Below, one piece after another: positions 8,212-17,221 of a stretch of DNA of 64,000 bases. Within the stretch, counting starts at the first letter, position 1, and each line of letters begins with the position of its first letter. The position numbers and the translations under genes are program-made. The notes beneath the pieces are model-generated. The model saw only the letters and a program-made list of their open reading frames with translations, was not told where the DNA came from and ran no database searches. This DNA is from Bradyrhizobium yuanmingense (GTDB lineage: Bacteria; Pseudomonadota; Alphaproteobacteria; Rhizobiales; Xanthobacteraceae): contig NZ_JARFML010000014.1 of the NCBI RefSeq assembly GCF_029167105.1, forward strand, positions 124,001 to 188,000, read 5' to 3'.

Positions 8212-9159
8212 TTACTGTGAGCGATCCGAGGTCCAGCCCTTGTACTCGGCGACGTTGTCCCGCGTCACGAGCTTGGACGGCAGCAGCTCGACGGTCGAAG
8301 CCGGCTTCTGGCCGTTGAGAATGCCGACGCCGACCTGCACGGCCCGCCGTGCCATGAAGAACGGGTCCTGCGACGCGGACGCCTGGATCTGCGGCGACTG
8401 CGGATCTTTCAGCGCGGCCTCGATATCGGGCGCGCCGTCCACGGCGGTGATGATCATGCCGGTTCGGTTCTGCTGGCGCGCCGCAAGGTCGGTGCCGATC
8501 GCCTGCGGATCGTTGATGGCGAAGATGGCGTCGATCTTGGGGAAGCGGGTCAGATAGCCCTGCGCGACCGTGAGGCCGCCCTCGCGCGAGCCCTTGCCGT
8601 CCTGGTCGCTCGACAACACCTTGATGCCGGGATTCTTCGCAAACACGTTCTTGCAGCCGACCACACGGTCGATCACGGCGGAGACCTGCGGCCCGTTCTC
8701 GATGATGACGTCGCCCTTGCCGCCCAATTTGTCGACGATGTACTGGCAGGAGATCTCGCCGGCCTGCACGTTGTTCGTGGTCACGGTGGCATCGGCGCCC
8801 TCGGCCGCGGTGTCGACCGCGACGACGACGATGCCTGCGGCTTGCGCCTTCTTGATGGCCGGCCCGATCGCCTTGGGGTCGCCCGGATTGAGCAGGATCA
8901 GGTCGACGCCGGCGGCGATGAAATTGTCGATCTGGGTGACCTGCTTGCCGAGGTCGTATTCGAAGCCGACCGCCGTGATCTTCACGTTGGGATTGGTCTT
9001 CTTGGCCTCGAACTCGGCGCCCTTCGCCAGCGCGACGAAGAACGGGTTGCCCATCGATCCCAGCGAGACGCCGATCGACTTGAGCTCCTTGGCGAAGGAT
9101 GGTGCGGTGGTCAGGACGAGCGCCATTGCGGCGCCGCCGAGCATGATCGTCTTCAACAT
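8212..9159 (-). CDS. Sugar-type ABC importer, periplasmic binding protein (RbsB-like)
   Basis: 315 residues from ATG at 9159, chosen over an upstream in-frame ATG because AGGGAGGA lies just before it and the protein then begins with a clean Sec signal (MLKTIMLGGAAMALVLTTAP, cleavage after SFA). The mature part has the type I periplasmic fold: IGVSLGSMGNPFFVALAKG, a DLILLNPGDPKAI strand and IFAINDPQAIGT hinge region. It is the last gene of a four-gene importer/kinase set and captures the ligand. Ligand identity cannot be read from sequence; ribose/xylose-type or other polyols are usual for the family. Confidence 0.88.
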   Translation of the reverse strand: MLKTIMLGGAAMALVLTTAPSFAKELKSIGVSLGSMGNPFFVALAKGAEFEAKKTNPNVKITAVGFEYDLGKQVTQIDNFIAAGVDLILLNPGDPKAIGPAIKKAQAAGIVVVAVDTAAEGADATVTTNNVQAGEISCQYIVDKLGGKGDVIIENGPQVSAVIDRVVGCKNVFAKNPGIKVLSSDQDGKGSREGGLTVAQGYLTRFPKIDAIFAINDPQAIGTDLAARQQNRTGMIITAVDGAPDIEAALKDPQSPQIQASASQDPFFMARRAVQVGVGILNGQKPASTVELLPSKLVTRDNVAEYKGWTSDRSQ

Positions 9160-9256
9160 GGACTTCCTCCCTGGTCTGTCTTCGTCCCCGGCGCGGCAGA
9201 CCAGTTGCCGCAACGGAATCTCGACTCAAGCCATGCGCACGCCGCTGCGTGGCCTC

Positions 9257-10297
9257 TCAAGTTCTCGCAGAGCCTTGCAGCCGGTAGCGGTCCAGCGCCA
9301 CGGCGCCGATGATCACCAGGCCCTTGATCACATATTGCCAGATGTCGGAGACGCCGATCAGGATGAGGCCGTTGGACAACACGGCGATGATCAGCGCACC
9401 CACCAGCGTGCCCCAGATCGAGCCGATGCCGCCGACAAACGAGGTGCCACCGAGGATCACCGCGGTGATCGCATCGAGCTCATAGGACTGGCCGAGCTGG
9501 AGGCCGTTGGCCGCATAGAGCCGCGCCGCCTGCATGGCACCGCCGAGCCCGGCGAAAAGTCCGGAGATGCCGTAGACGAAGATCAGGACGGCCCAGACCT
9601 TGATGCCCGCAAGCCGCGCGGCGCTCTCGTTTCCGCCCACGGCATAGATATGCACGCCGAGCACGGTCCGGCGCAGCACCAGCCAGGAGACGAGAATGAC
9701 GAGCAAGGCGATCACCGAGAGCCACGGGATCGACGCGACGCCGGGAATGAGCGTCAGCGAGCCGTTGCCGATGAAAGCGTAGGGAATGGAGGGATTGAAC
9801 ACGGTGGTGTCGGCCCCGAGCAGCCGCGCCAGGCCGCGCACCGCGGTGAGCGAGCCGAGCGTGACGATGAAGGGCGGCAGGCGAAGCAGCGCAATCAGCG
9901 CGCCGTTGACGATGCCGAAGACGAGGCCGGTGAGCAGTGCAGCCGGCAGCCACAGCATCCCGAGCTCCGGCACCTTGGACAGCGTCAATCCCGCCATCGC
10001 GGAAGCCGCCAGGATCGAGCCGACCGACAGGTCGATGCCGCCGGTGAGGATGACGAAGGTCATGCCGGCGGCGAGCACGGTGTTCACAGCGGCCTGCTGC
10101 AATACGATGCCGAGATTTTGTCCGGTGAAGAAGCGGCCTTCCGACAGCACGTTGAAGCCGATGCAGAGGATCAGCAGCACCGGCAACATGCCGAGCGCGC
10201 TGATCAGCATCCTCATTCGTTGGCGTCTTGTTTCCGCGGCAGCGCCGTTGGTCGTCGTCGATGCCGGCTTTGCCTCCACAGCACCATTGTCAGGCAT
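9257..10297 (-). CDS. Sugar-type ABC importer permease (RbsC-like)
   Basis: 346 residues from ATG at 10297, which overlaps the end of the ATPase gene by 8 bases; the longer frame upstream is rejected because it is serine/arginine-rich and lies inside the ATPase gene. After a 30-residue cytoplasmic start there are about 8-10 hydrophobic helices. Family motifs: MTFVILTGGIDLSVGSILA in helix 3 and AITAVILGGTSFVGGIGSIWGT near 270. Single permease, so probably a homodimer in this transporter, unlike the two-permease importer at 21.9-23.9 kb. Confidence 0.88.
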   Translation of the reverse strand: MPDNGAVEAKPASTTTNGAAAETRRQRMRMLISALGMLPVLLILCIGFNVLSEGRFFTGQNLGIVLQQAAVNTVLAAGMTFVILTGGIDLSVGSILAASAMAGLTLSKVPELGMLWLPAALLTGLVFGIVNGALIALLRLPPFIVTLGSLTAVRGLARLLGADTTVFNPSIPYAFIGNGSLTLIPGVASIPWLSVIALLVILVSWLVLRRTVLGVHIYAVGGNESAARLAGIKVWAVLIFVYGISGLFAGLGGAMQAARLYAANGLQLGQSYELDAITAVILGGTSFVGGIGSIWGTLVGALIIAVLSNGLILIGVSDIWQYVIKGLVIIGAVALDRYRLQGSART

Positions 10298-11813
10298 CGA
10301 GATGCTCCATCCCCGTGGCAAGCCCCATGATGTCTTCCTGCGCCAGCGGCGAATGCGGGCCGCGGCGGACCTCGCCGGCGATGTGCCCGGACCGCATGAC
10401 GACGACGCGGTCGCAGATGCCGATGATCTCGGGCAGATCGGACGAGATGACGAGGATCGCGGTGCCGGCCTTGGCGAGATTGTCGATGATTGAATAGATT
10501 TCCGACTTGGCGCCGACATCGACGCCGCGCGTCGGCTCGTCGAGAATCAGGACCTTCGGTGCGATGGCGAGCAGTCGCGACAGCAGCACCTTCTGCTGGT
10601 TGCCGCCTGACAGGCCGCCGGCGGAAACGCCGGCATTGGCGGCGCGGATGCTCAGGCCTGCAAAGGCGCGGTCGGCGCGCTCGCGTGCCTTGTCGCGGTC
10701 GAGAAACCAGCCGAGCTTCGCATCGCGGCCGAGCACGGCGAGGTTGATGTTGTCCAGACACGACATGTCGAGAAACAGGCCGAGCGCCTTCCTGTCTTCG
10801 GTCAGATAGGCAATGCCGGCCTCGAGCGCCTCGCCCGGCGTGCGGATCTCGACCGGACGCCCCTCCAGCTCGAGCCGGCCGGAGGTTTTTGGCGAGGCAC
10901 CGATGATGAGATGCGCAAGCTCGGTGCGACCGGCGCCGATCAGGCCGGCGAGGCCGACCACTTCACCCGCGTGCACGATGAGCGAGCAACCCTTGACGCG
11001 GCCGCCATCGGCCATGTCGATCGCCGCGAGCACGGGATGCCCCCGTCCCGCCTCCGGATCATGGTCCTTCTTGTAGAACGAGGAGACGTCGCGACCGACC
11101 ATCAGCCGAACGATGGTATCGGCGCGGATCTCGGGCTTGTCGAGCGAGCCGACCAGGCGGCCGTCGCGCAGCACAGTGACGCGATCGCCGAGCGCATAGA
11201 CCTCGTCCATGCGATGCGAGATGTAGATGATCGCAAGGCCTTCGGCGCGAAGCTGCCGGATCAGCGCGAAAAGCCGCTCGCTTTCGGCGGCCGACAGCGA
11301 GGTGGTCGGCTCGTCCATGATGAGAATTTTCGATCTGACGTGCAACGCACGCGCGATCTCGACCAGCTGCCGCTGCCCCATGGACAGATGCGCCACCAGC
11401 GTCGAGGGCAGGAAGTCCGCGCCGAGGCGCTTCAGGATCGGGCCGACGCCCTCGCGCATGGCGCCGCGCGCCAGTAAGCCGGATCGGGATATTTCCCGTC
11501 CCAGATAGATGTTCTCGGCAACGCTGAGATTGGGAGCGAGCGACAGTTCCTGGTAGATGATGGAGATACCCGCCGCGCGGCCGCCGAGCGGACCTTCGAT
11601 CCGCACCGTCCTGCCCTCGATGCGGATCTCGCCGCCCGGATCAGGCCGGTAGGCGCCGGACAGGATCTTCATCAGCGTCGACTTGCCGGCGCCGTTCTCA
11701 CCCATCAGGGCGTGAATTTCGCCGGGATAGACGGTGAGATCGACGGCCCGCAGCGCCTTGATGCCGAAGAAGGTCTTCGACACCCCGCGCATCTCGAGGA
11801 TCGGATCGTTCAT
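10290..11813 (-). CDS. Sugar-type ABC importer ATPase with two nucleotide-binding domains (RbsA-like)
   Basis: 507 residues from ATG at 11813 (GGGAGG just upstream). First domain: Walker A GENGAGKST near 37-45, signature LSMGQRQLVE, Walker B ILIMDEPTT. Second domain: degenerate Walker A GLIGAGRTELAH, signature LSGGNQQKVLLS, Walker B VLILDEPTRGVDVGAKSE. The weakened second P-loop is normal for RbsA/MglA/XylG proteins. Energises uptake through the permease encoded 8 bases overlapping downstream. Part of the xylulokinase-importer operon. Confidence 0.9.
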   Translation of the reverse strand: MNDPILEMRGVSKTFFGIKALRAVDLTVYPGEIHALMGENGAGKSTLMKILSGAYRPDPGGEIRIEGRTVRIEGPLGGRAAGISIIYQELSLAPNLSVAENIYLGREISRSGLLARGAMREGVGPILKRLGADFLPSTLVAHLSMGQRQLVEIARALHVRSKILIMDEPTTSLSAAESERLFALIRQLRAEGLAIIYISHRMDEVYALGDRVTVLRDGRLVGSLDKPEIRADTIVRLMVGRDVSSFYKKDHDPEAGRGHPVLAAIDMADGGRVKGCSLIVHAGEVVGLAGLIGAGRTELAHLIIGASPKTSGRLELEGRPVEIRTPGEALEAGIAYLTEDRKALGLFLDMSCLDNINLAVLGRDAKLGWFLDRDKARERADRAFAGLSIRAANAGVSAGGLSGGNQQKVLLSRLLAIAPKVLILDEPTRGVDVGAKSEIYSIIDNLAKAGTAILVISSDLPEIIGICDRVVVMRSGHIAGEVRRGPHSPLAQEDIMGLATGMEHLDA

Positions 11814-11950
11814 CGTGCCTCCCGGCACACAATGCGTTTCCCACCCGCGTCTCGTTTCTCGGCAACGCGGTTTGGTCATTAAACAAAAGCGGGTGACGCA
11901 GGGCAATACCGAAGGCGCGTATACTGAAGTATGCAAACAGATTGGGCCAG
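11814..11950 (-). promoter_or_regulatory. Gap with inverted repeat ATACTGAAGTAT between kinase and importer
   Basis: 137 bases between the kinase stop and the ATPase start. ATACT/AGTAT arms at 11921-11932, flanked by partly symmetric GC bases, form a 12-base near-palindrome. This AT-rich patch stands out in the GC-rich surroundings and could be an operator or internal promoter element. No clear sigma-70 boxes are visible. Confidence 0.3.
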
Positions 11951-13387
11951 CTAGTGGCGCGGCCGATACAGTTCACGCCAGGCGGGAAGCCGCTCGGCGT
12001 AGGCATCAACCAGTGCAGGGTCGGGCTCGAATGTTTCGATGCGTTGCGGACGTGTGCACACCGCTTCGATTGCCTCACCGCTGACAGCAAGCCGCCCCAA
12101 TCTCGCCGCACCGAACGCAGCGCCGGTTTCACCTCCAGCAAAGCGATGGATCGGAATGTTCAGCACGTTCGCCAGCACCGCGAGCCAGAAGGCAGAGCGC
12201 GAACCGCCGCCAATCACGTCCGCTTCCGCAATCCCGATGCCGGCATCCGCGAGCGCATCGCGGCAATCGGCAAGCGCGAAGGCAACGCCTTCGAGCACCG
12301 CCTGCACAATCGCCGCGCGATCGGTGCCATGGCTCAGACCGTCCAGCATGCCGCGCACGACGGGGTCGTCGTGCGGCGTCCGCTCACCGGCGAGATAAGG
12401 CAGGAAGCTCACCGGCGACGGCGCCCGCGGTCGTGCTCCAAGCGGCGCCAGCAGCTCGGTCTCGGTGGCGCCGAACAGGCGCGCGAGCCAGGCGAGGCAG
12501 GAGGCCGCCGAGAGGATCGCGCCGGCCTGAATCCACATGCCGGGAATGGCATGGCAGAACGTGTGCACGACGCGGTCGGGATTGGCGGCGATCCTGTCGG
12601 TCGGGGCCATGAGCGCACCCGAGGTTCCCAGCGACACGAAGGCGGCTCCCGGCCGGATCGCGCCGATGCCGATGGCGCCCGCCGGATTGTCGCCGGCCCC
12701 GCCGGCGATCACCGGCCGCCTGATCATGCCCCAGCGCCGTGCGAGCTCGCTGCGCAGCGTGGTTGCGGGCGCGCATCCCTCGACCAGGCGCGGCATGTGC
12801 TCGCGCGACAAGCCGCTCGCGGCCAGCGCTGCGTCCGACCAGTCGCGGCGCGCGACGTCGAGCCATAGGGATCCCGAGACGTCCTCGACGGCTTCGCCCG
12901 ACAGCACCAGTCGCAGATAGGCCTTTGGCAGAAGAACGAGCTTCGTCGCCGCGAAGATCTCGGGCTCGTGCGCGGCGATCCACAGCAGCTTCGGCGCGGT
13001 GAAGCCCGGCATCGCCTTGTTGCCCGTCACTTCGCGCAAGGCGGGCCAGCGTTGCTCCAGGACACGGCACTCGCTGGCCGATCGTCCGTCGTTCCAGAGA
13101 ATGCAGGGCCGCAGCGGTCTCGAGCTCGCATCGAGCAGCGTGGCGCCATGCATCTGGCCGGACAGCCCGATGCCTGCGACCGCTGCCAACGCATCGGCAT
13201 GCGACGCCTTAAGGGCATCCAGCGTGGCGAAGGTCGCATCGATCCACTGCGCCGGATCCTGCTCGGAATAGCCCGGTTGCGGCGAGACGGTCGCGAGCGA
13301 CCGGCTCTCGCTTGCGATCACGCGCTGGGCATCGTCGACGATAACCGTCTTGACCGCTGAGGTGCCGAGATCGATGCCGAGATACAT
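11951..13387 (-). CDS. xylB: Xylulokinase-type FGGY sugar kinase
   Basis: 478 residues, the usual length. Starts with the ATPase phosphate motif MYLGIDLGTSAVKTVIVDD; SGQMHG at 76-81 is the xylulokinase substrate-site signature; AGGAGDNPAGAIG gives the catalytic Asp at 233, the same number as in E. coli XylB; ISLGTSGALM-like SLGTSGAL and VIGGGSRSAFW complete the second actin-like lobe. Phosphorylates D-xylulose or a similar ketose. Lies 13 bases after the LysR gene and upstream of an RbsABC importer, so that importer probably carries a pentose, pentitol or a compound releasing one. FGGY specificity is broad, so the substrate is provisional. Confidence 0.8.
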   Translation of the reverse strand: MYLGIDLGTSAVKTVIVDDAQRVIASESRSLATVSPQPGYSEQDPAQWIDATFATLDALKASHADALAAVAGIGLSGQMHGATLLDASSRPLRPCILWNDGRSASECRVLEQRWPALREVTGNKAMPGFTAPKLLWIAAHEPEIFAATKLVLLPKAYLRLVLSGEAVEDVSGSLWLDVARRDWSDAALAASGLSREHMPRLVEGCAPATTLRSELARRWGMIRRPVIAGGAGDNPAGAIGIGAIRPGAAFVSLGTSGALMAPTDRIAANPDRVVHTFCHAIPGMWIQAGAILSAASCLAWLARLFGATETELLAPLGARPRAPSPVSFLPYLAGERTPHDDPVVRGMLDGLSHGTDRAAIVQAVLEGVAFALADCRDALADAGIGIAEADVIGGGSRSAFWLAVLANVLNIPIHRFAGGETGAAFGAARLGRLAVSGEAIEAVCTRPQRIETFEPDPALVDAYAERLPAWRELYRPRH

Positions 13388-13400
13388 GGCTGCTTCCCGC

Positions 13401-14324
13401 TCACTTCGCCGCGTCGATCCAGATCCCCGGCTCCGAATGCTCCCGGATGTAGCTGACGAGGAAGTCGGAGAACACCCTGATCTTGGCAGGCAGCCTGACG
13501 CGGTTCTGATAGGCGATGTTCATGGTGAGCAACGGCAGCTGCCAATCCCTCAGGACAGGCACCAGCCGCCCAGCCGCGATATCGCCCTGCACGATATAGA
13601 GCGGCTGGATCAGGATGCCGAGCCCCGCGCGCGCTGCACCACAGATGATCTGGCCGTCATTGCTGTCGAGCGTCGGCGCGATCCGGATTGTCTGCGTCGT
13701 GCTGCCCTGGCTCAGCCGCAGCGAATAGGGATCATTGGCGAGGTTGTAGATCAGCATGTTGTGACGGGCGAGATCGGCGGGATGCTCGGGCCGGCCATGC
13801 TTCTCGAGGTAGGAGGGAGCGGCCGCGAGCACGCGGTGCATCTGACCGATGCGGCGGACGACGATGTTTGAATCCGGCTCGTGCTCGCGCGTGCGGATCG
13901 CGACGTCGATGCCGGCTTCGATGAAGTCGAGATAGCGGTTTGCGCTGATGATCTGCACGCTGAGATCAGGATAGAGCGCGCGGAAGGCGGGCAGCATCGG
14001 CGCGAGATAGATCATCGCAAAGGACAGCGAACTCGTCACGCGCAGCATGCCTTTCGGCGACAGCGCGCGGTCGGAGACGGCGTCCTCGGCTTCGGCGAGC
14101 TCGTTCAACAGCGTGCTGCAACGTTGCAACAGCTCCTGCCCGGCTTCGGTCAGCCATTGCCGGCGCGTGTTGCGCTCGATCAGCCGGACCGCCAGCCGCT
14201 CCTCCAGCGCGCTGAGATGGCGGCTCGCAGCGGCGTTCGACATCCGCAGAATTTCGGCGGCCTTGGAAAGGCTGCCGAGCTCAGCGGTTTTCGAGAAGAC
14301 CTCGAGTTGAAGCAGCCGGTCCAT
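13401..14324 (-). CDS. LysR family transcriptional regulator
   Basis: 307 residues. N-terminal helix-turn-helix at about 1-60 (MDRLLQLEVFSKTAELGSLS, then SNAAASRHLSALEERL as recognition helix), followed by the two-lobed effector domain from about 90. It is divergent from the Dabb/maleylacetate reductase operon with a 107-base shared gap and is followed 13 bases later by the kinase and importer. A LysR at such a junction usually activates the divergent operon in response to a pathway intermediate, so it is the best candidate controller of the whole island. Confidence 0.9.
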   Translation of the reverse strand: MDRLLQLEVFSKTAELGSLSKAAEILRMSNAAASRHLSALEERLAVRLIERNTRRQWLTEAGQELLQRCSTLLNELAEAEDAVSDRALSPKGMLRVTSSLSFAMIYLAPMLPAFRALYPDLSVQIISANRYLDFIEAGIDVAIRTREHEPDSNIVVRRIGQMHRVLAAAPSYLEKHGRPEHPADLARHNMLIYNLANDPYSLRLSQGSTTQTIRIAPTLDSNDGQIICGAARAGLGILIQPLYIVQGDIAAGRLVPVLRDWQLPLLTMNIAYQNRVRLPAKIRVFSDFLVSYIREHSEPGIWIDAAK

Positions 14325-14431
14325 TTTTGCATAAACAGGAAAAGAGACTTACAAATTTTGACCTTTATTTCCGTTTTCTGCAAGGCAAAATGGCGCCAAC
14401 AAAGCACCATTGCAGGCGAGGAAACTGGGAA
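14325..14431 (+). promoter_or_regulatory. Divergent promoter region of the catabolic island
   Basis: 107 AT-rich bases between the LysR start and the Dabb gene start. CCATTTTTGC (14321-14330, covering the LysR start codon) and GCAAAATGG (14385-14393) are inverted copies apart from one T, about 55 bases apart, which would suit two half-sites bound by a LysR tetramer. TTTTGACC at 14357-14364 may be a -35 element for the plus-strand operon, but I see no strong matching -10. Confidence 0.45.
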
Positions 14432-14755
14432 ATGTCGGGCCCGATCAGGCACATCGTGATGTGGCGGCTGCGCGGCGATACGCCTGCGGAGCGCTCCGCC
14501 GCCCGGCTCAAGGTCAAGACCCTGTTCGAGGGCCTCAAGGGCCGGATCGACGGCCTCACCCATATCGAAGTCGGCATGGACGTCAGCGCGGTCGACTACG
14601 CCTGCGATGTGGTGCTGTTCTCCGAATTCACCGACCAGGCGGCGCTTGCCGCCTACGCCAACCATCCGGAACATCTGCGCGTGCGCGAGGCGCTGGGCGA
14701 CTTGCGGATCGGGCGCTTCCAGGTCGATTATCCCATCAAAGAGACCGGCGCATGA
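14432..14755 (+). CDS. Dabb (stress-responsive alpha/beta barrel) domain protein
   Basis: 107 residues from ATG at 14432 (GGGA upstream); the in-frame extension back to 14327 lies in the promoter region and is rejected. IRHIVMWRL at the start and LTHIEVGMDVS, YACDVVLFSEF, ALAAYANHPEHLRV in order are the typical Dabb pattern, a dimeric ferredoxin-like fold. Some members are cyclases or small-molecule isomerases, others have no known activity. It overlaps the maleylacetate reductase by ATGA, so it belongs to the hydroxyquinol operon; an auxiliary enzymatic role on a quinone or lactone is possible but unproven. Confidence 0.85.
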   Translation: MSGPIRHIVMWRLRGDTPAERSAARLKVKTLFEGLKGRIDGLTHIEVGMDVSAVDYACDVVLFSEFTDQAALAAYANHPEHLRVREALGDLRIGRFQVDYPIKETGA

Positions 14756-15831
14756 TCGGTTCGTTCACCTTCGAAAACCTGCCCTGCCGCGTCGTGTTCG
14801 GCAGCGGAACGCTGGCGAGCGCAAGGGCCGAGGTCGAGCGGCTCGGCGGCAAGCGTGCGCTGGTGCTGACGACGCCGCAGCAGGAGGGACAAGGCAAGAG
14901 CTTGGGGGCCGCGCTCGGTCCGCTCTATGCCGGCATCTTTTCCGGCGCCACCATGCACACGCCGGTCGAGGTCACGCAACGCGCGCTCGCGGCGATGAAG
15001 GCATGCGAGGCCGATTGCGTCGTCTCGCTGGGCGGCGGCTCGACCACCGGGCTCGGTAAGGCTTTGGCCTTGCGCACCGGCGTCAACCAGCTCTGCATCC
15101 CCACGACGTATGCCGGCTCGGAGATGACGCCGATCGTCGGCCAGACCGAGAACGGGCTTAAGACGACGGTGCGCGATGCGGCCGTGCTGCCGGAGACCGT
15201 GATCTACGACGTCGACCTGACGCTGACGCTGCCGGCGAGCCTCGCCGCGACCTCCGGCATCAACGCGATCGCGCATGCGGTCGAGGCGCTCTACGCGCGC
15301 GACGCCAACCCTGTCACCTCGCTGATGGCCGAAGAAGGTATCCGCGCGCTGGCGCGTGCTTTGCCTGCCATTGCCGGCAGGAGCGACGATCGCGAGCCCC
15401 GCACCGAGGCGCTCTATGGCGCCTGGCTGTGCGGTGTCTGTCTCGGCACGGTCGGCATGGCGCTGCATCACAAGCTCTGCCACACGCTCGGCGGTACGTT
15501 CGACCTGCCACACGCCGAAACGCACACGATCGTGCTCCCGCACGCGCTGGCCTACAACGCCCCCGCGGTACCCGATGCGATGACGCGCATCGGGCGCGCG
15601 ATTGGCGCGGCCGACGCATCGCAGGGACTTTTCGATCTTGCCAAGCGACTGGGCGCGAAGGTCGCGCTGCGCGATGTCGGCATGCCCGAGAGCGGCATCG
15701 ACAAGGCGGCCGATCTCGCCGTCACCAACGCCTATTGGAACCCGCGCCCGCTCGAGCGTGGCGCCATTCGCGACTTGATTGCACGCGCCTGGGCCGGCGA
15801 GCCGCCAAGCGCCATCAAAGCGGCGGCGTGA
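14752..15831 (+). CDS. Maleylacetate reductase (iron-containing alcohol dehydrogenase family)
   Basis: 359 residues from ATG at 14752 (ATGA overlap with the Dabb gene). FTFENLPCRVVFGSGTL is the usual start of MacA/TfdF-type enzymes; VVSLGGGSTTGLGKALA binds NAD(P); metal or former metal-site histidines lie in GINAIAHAVEALY and in HHKLCHTLGGTFDLPHAETH. Reduces maleylacetate to 3-oxoadipate with NADH. Together with the hydroxyquinol dioxygenase encoded 2.3 kb downstream it completes the lower pathway into the beta-ketoadipate route. Confidence 0.9.
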   Translation: MIGSFTFENLPCRVVFGSGTLASARAEVERLGGKRALVLTTPQQEGQGKSLGAALGPLYAGIFSGATMHTPVEVTQRALAAMKACEADCVVSLGGGSTTGLGKALALRTGVNQLCIPTTYAGSEMTPIVGQTENGLKTTVRDAAVLPETVIYDVDLTLTLPASLAATSGINAIAHAVEALYARDANPVTSLMAEEGIRALARALPAIAGRSDDREPRTEALYGAWLCGVCLGTVGMALHHKLCHTLGGTFDLPHAETHTIVLPHALAYNAPAVPDAMTRIGRAIGAADASQGLFDLAKRLGAKVALRDVGMPESGIDKAADLAVTNAYWNPRPLERGAIRDLIARAWAGEPPSAIKAAA

Positions 15832-15835
15832 GACG

Positions 15836-17200
15836 ATGCGGCGCACGCTGATCAAATCGGCGATCGTCATCAGCATGGATGACACGATCGGCGACCTCTG
15901 GACCGGCGATGTGCTGGTCGAGGGCAGCCGGATCGCGGACGTGCGCCCGTCGATCGACGCTGCGGCCGACACGGAGGTCATCGACGGCGCCGGCCGCATC
16001 GTCATTCCGGGCTTGATCAACGCGCACATGCACACCTGGCAGACCGGCTTGCGCGGCTTTGCCGCGAACTGGACGCTGCTGGAATATTTCCGCCGCATGC
16101 ATGCGGGCCTCGCCACCGTGTTCCGGCCCGACGACATTTACATCGCAACCCTCGTCGGCGCGCTGAACCAGATCAACCACGGCGTCACCACGCTGATCGA
16201 CTGGTGTCACAACAACCCGACGCCCGATCATACCGATGCCGCCGTGCGCGGCCTGGTCGAAAGCGGCATCCGCGCCGCGTTCTTCCACGGCTCGCCGAAA
16301 CCCGAGCCAAAGCCGGGCGAGCCGCATTTCTCGGAAGTGCCGCATCCGCGCCGTGAGGTCGAGCGGCTGCTGGCAGGCGCGCTCGGCGACCGCGACGGAC
16401 TCGTCACGCTGGGGCTCGCCATTCTCGGACCGCATTATTCGACGCTCGACGTCGCCATGCACGATTTCCGCCTGGCGCGGGAGCTGAACCTGATCGCTTC
16501 GATGCATCAGGGCGGCGGTCCGGCGAAGACGCCCGGCGGCTGGGAGAAGCTGCTCGAGGCCGGCCTGGTCGGCCCCGGCATCAACATCGTCCATGGCAAC
16601 GATCTGCCAGATGATCTGCTCGTTCGTCTCGTCGATCTCGGCGTATCGTTCTCGGTGACGCCCGAGAATGAGATGATCCAGGGCCATGGCTTTCCGATCA
16701 CCGGCCGCCTTCTGAAGCGCGGCGTGCGGCCGACGATCGGCATCGACTTGGAATCCGTGCTGGCCGGCGATCTCCTCTCCGCCGCGCGCGTTGCGCTGTC
16801 GATGCAGCGGGCACTGGACAATGCGGAATCGCGCAAAGCGAGTGGCGCCATTCCGGCGACGACCACGATTCCCGTGCGCGAAGCGCTGCGCTGGATCACG
16901 GTGGAAGGCGCCCGCATGCTCGGCCGCGGGCACCAGATCGGCTCGCTGACGCCTGGCAAGCTCGCCGACCTCGTCATCATCAACGCCTCCGACCTCAACC
17001 TTCATCCGGTGCATGACCCGATCGCAACCGTCGTGATGCAGACGAGCCTCACCAACATCGAGTCTGTCATGATCGGCGGCGTTTGGCAGAAGAGGAACGG
17101 CAGACTGCTGGTTGAGGGGCTCGAGACGAAGAAGGAGCTGCTGGCGCAATCCGGCCGGCGGCTGGTGCAGGATATCGAACGACAGGGACGCGCCGCCTGA
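15836..17200 (+). CDS. Amidohydrolase, TRZ/ATZ (cytosine deaminase-like) family
   Basis: 454 residues from ATG at 15836, 4 bases after the reductase stop. Metal ligands: H64 and H66 (INAHMHTW), H224 (SMHQGGGP), H253 (IVHGNDL) and D304 (TIGIDLES). In many deaminases and chlorohydrolases of this family the third histidine is followed closely by a catalytic Glu (HxxE); here it reads HQGGGP, so that Glu is missing. SFSVTPENEMIQGHGFPITG near 271-290 matches a large uncharacterised branch. Probably hydrolyses an amino, amide or similar group on a precursor of the aromatic pathway. Substrate unknown. Confidence 0.8.
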   Translation: MRRTLIKSAIVISMDDTIGDLWTGDVLVEGSRIADVRPSIDAAADTEVIDGAGRIVIPGLINAHMHTWQTGLRGFAANWTLLEYFRRMHAGLATVFRPDDIYIATLVGALNQINHGVTTLIDWCHNNPTPDHTDAAVRGLVESGIRAAFFHGSPKPEPKPGEPHFSEVPHPRREVERLLAGALGDRDGLVTLGLAILGPHYSTLDVAMHDFRLARELNLIASMHQGGGPAKTPGGWEKLLEAGLVGPGINIVHGNDLPDDLLVRLVDLGVSFSVTPENEMIQGHGFPITGRLLKRGVRPTIGIDLESVLAGDLLSAARVALSMQRALDNAESRKASGAIPATTTIPVREALRWITVEGARMLGRGHQIGSLTPGKLADLVIINASDLNLHPVHDPIATVVMQTSLTNIESVMIGGVWQKRNGRLLVEGLETKKELLAQSGRRLVQDIERQGRAA

Positions 17201-17221
17201 AGGCGCCAATGGACCAGAACG

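Noticed and set aside
8570..10330. A 586-codon plus-strand frame
   Set aside because: Antisense of the RbsB-like and RbsC-like genes; low-complexity charged sequence.
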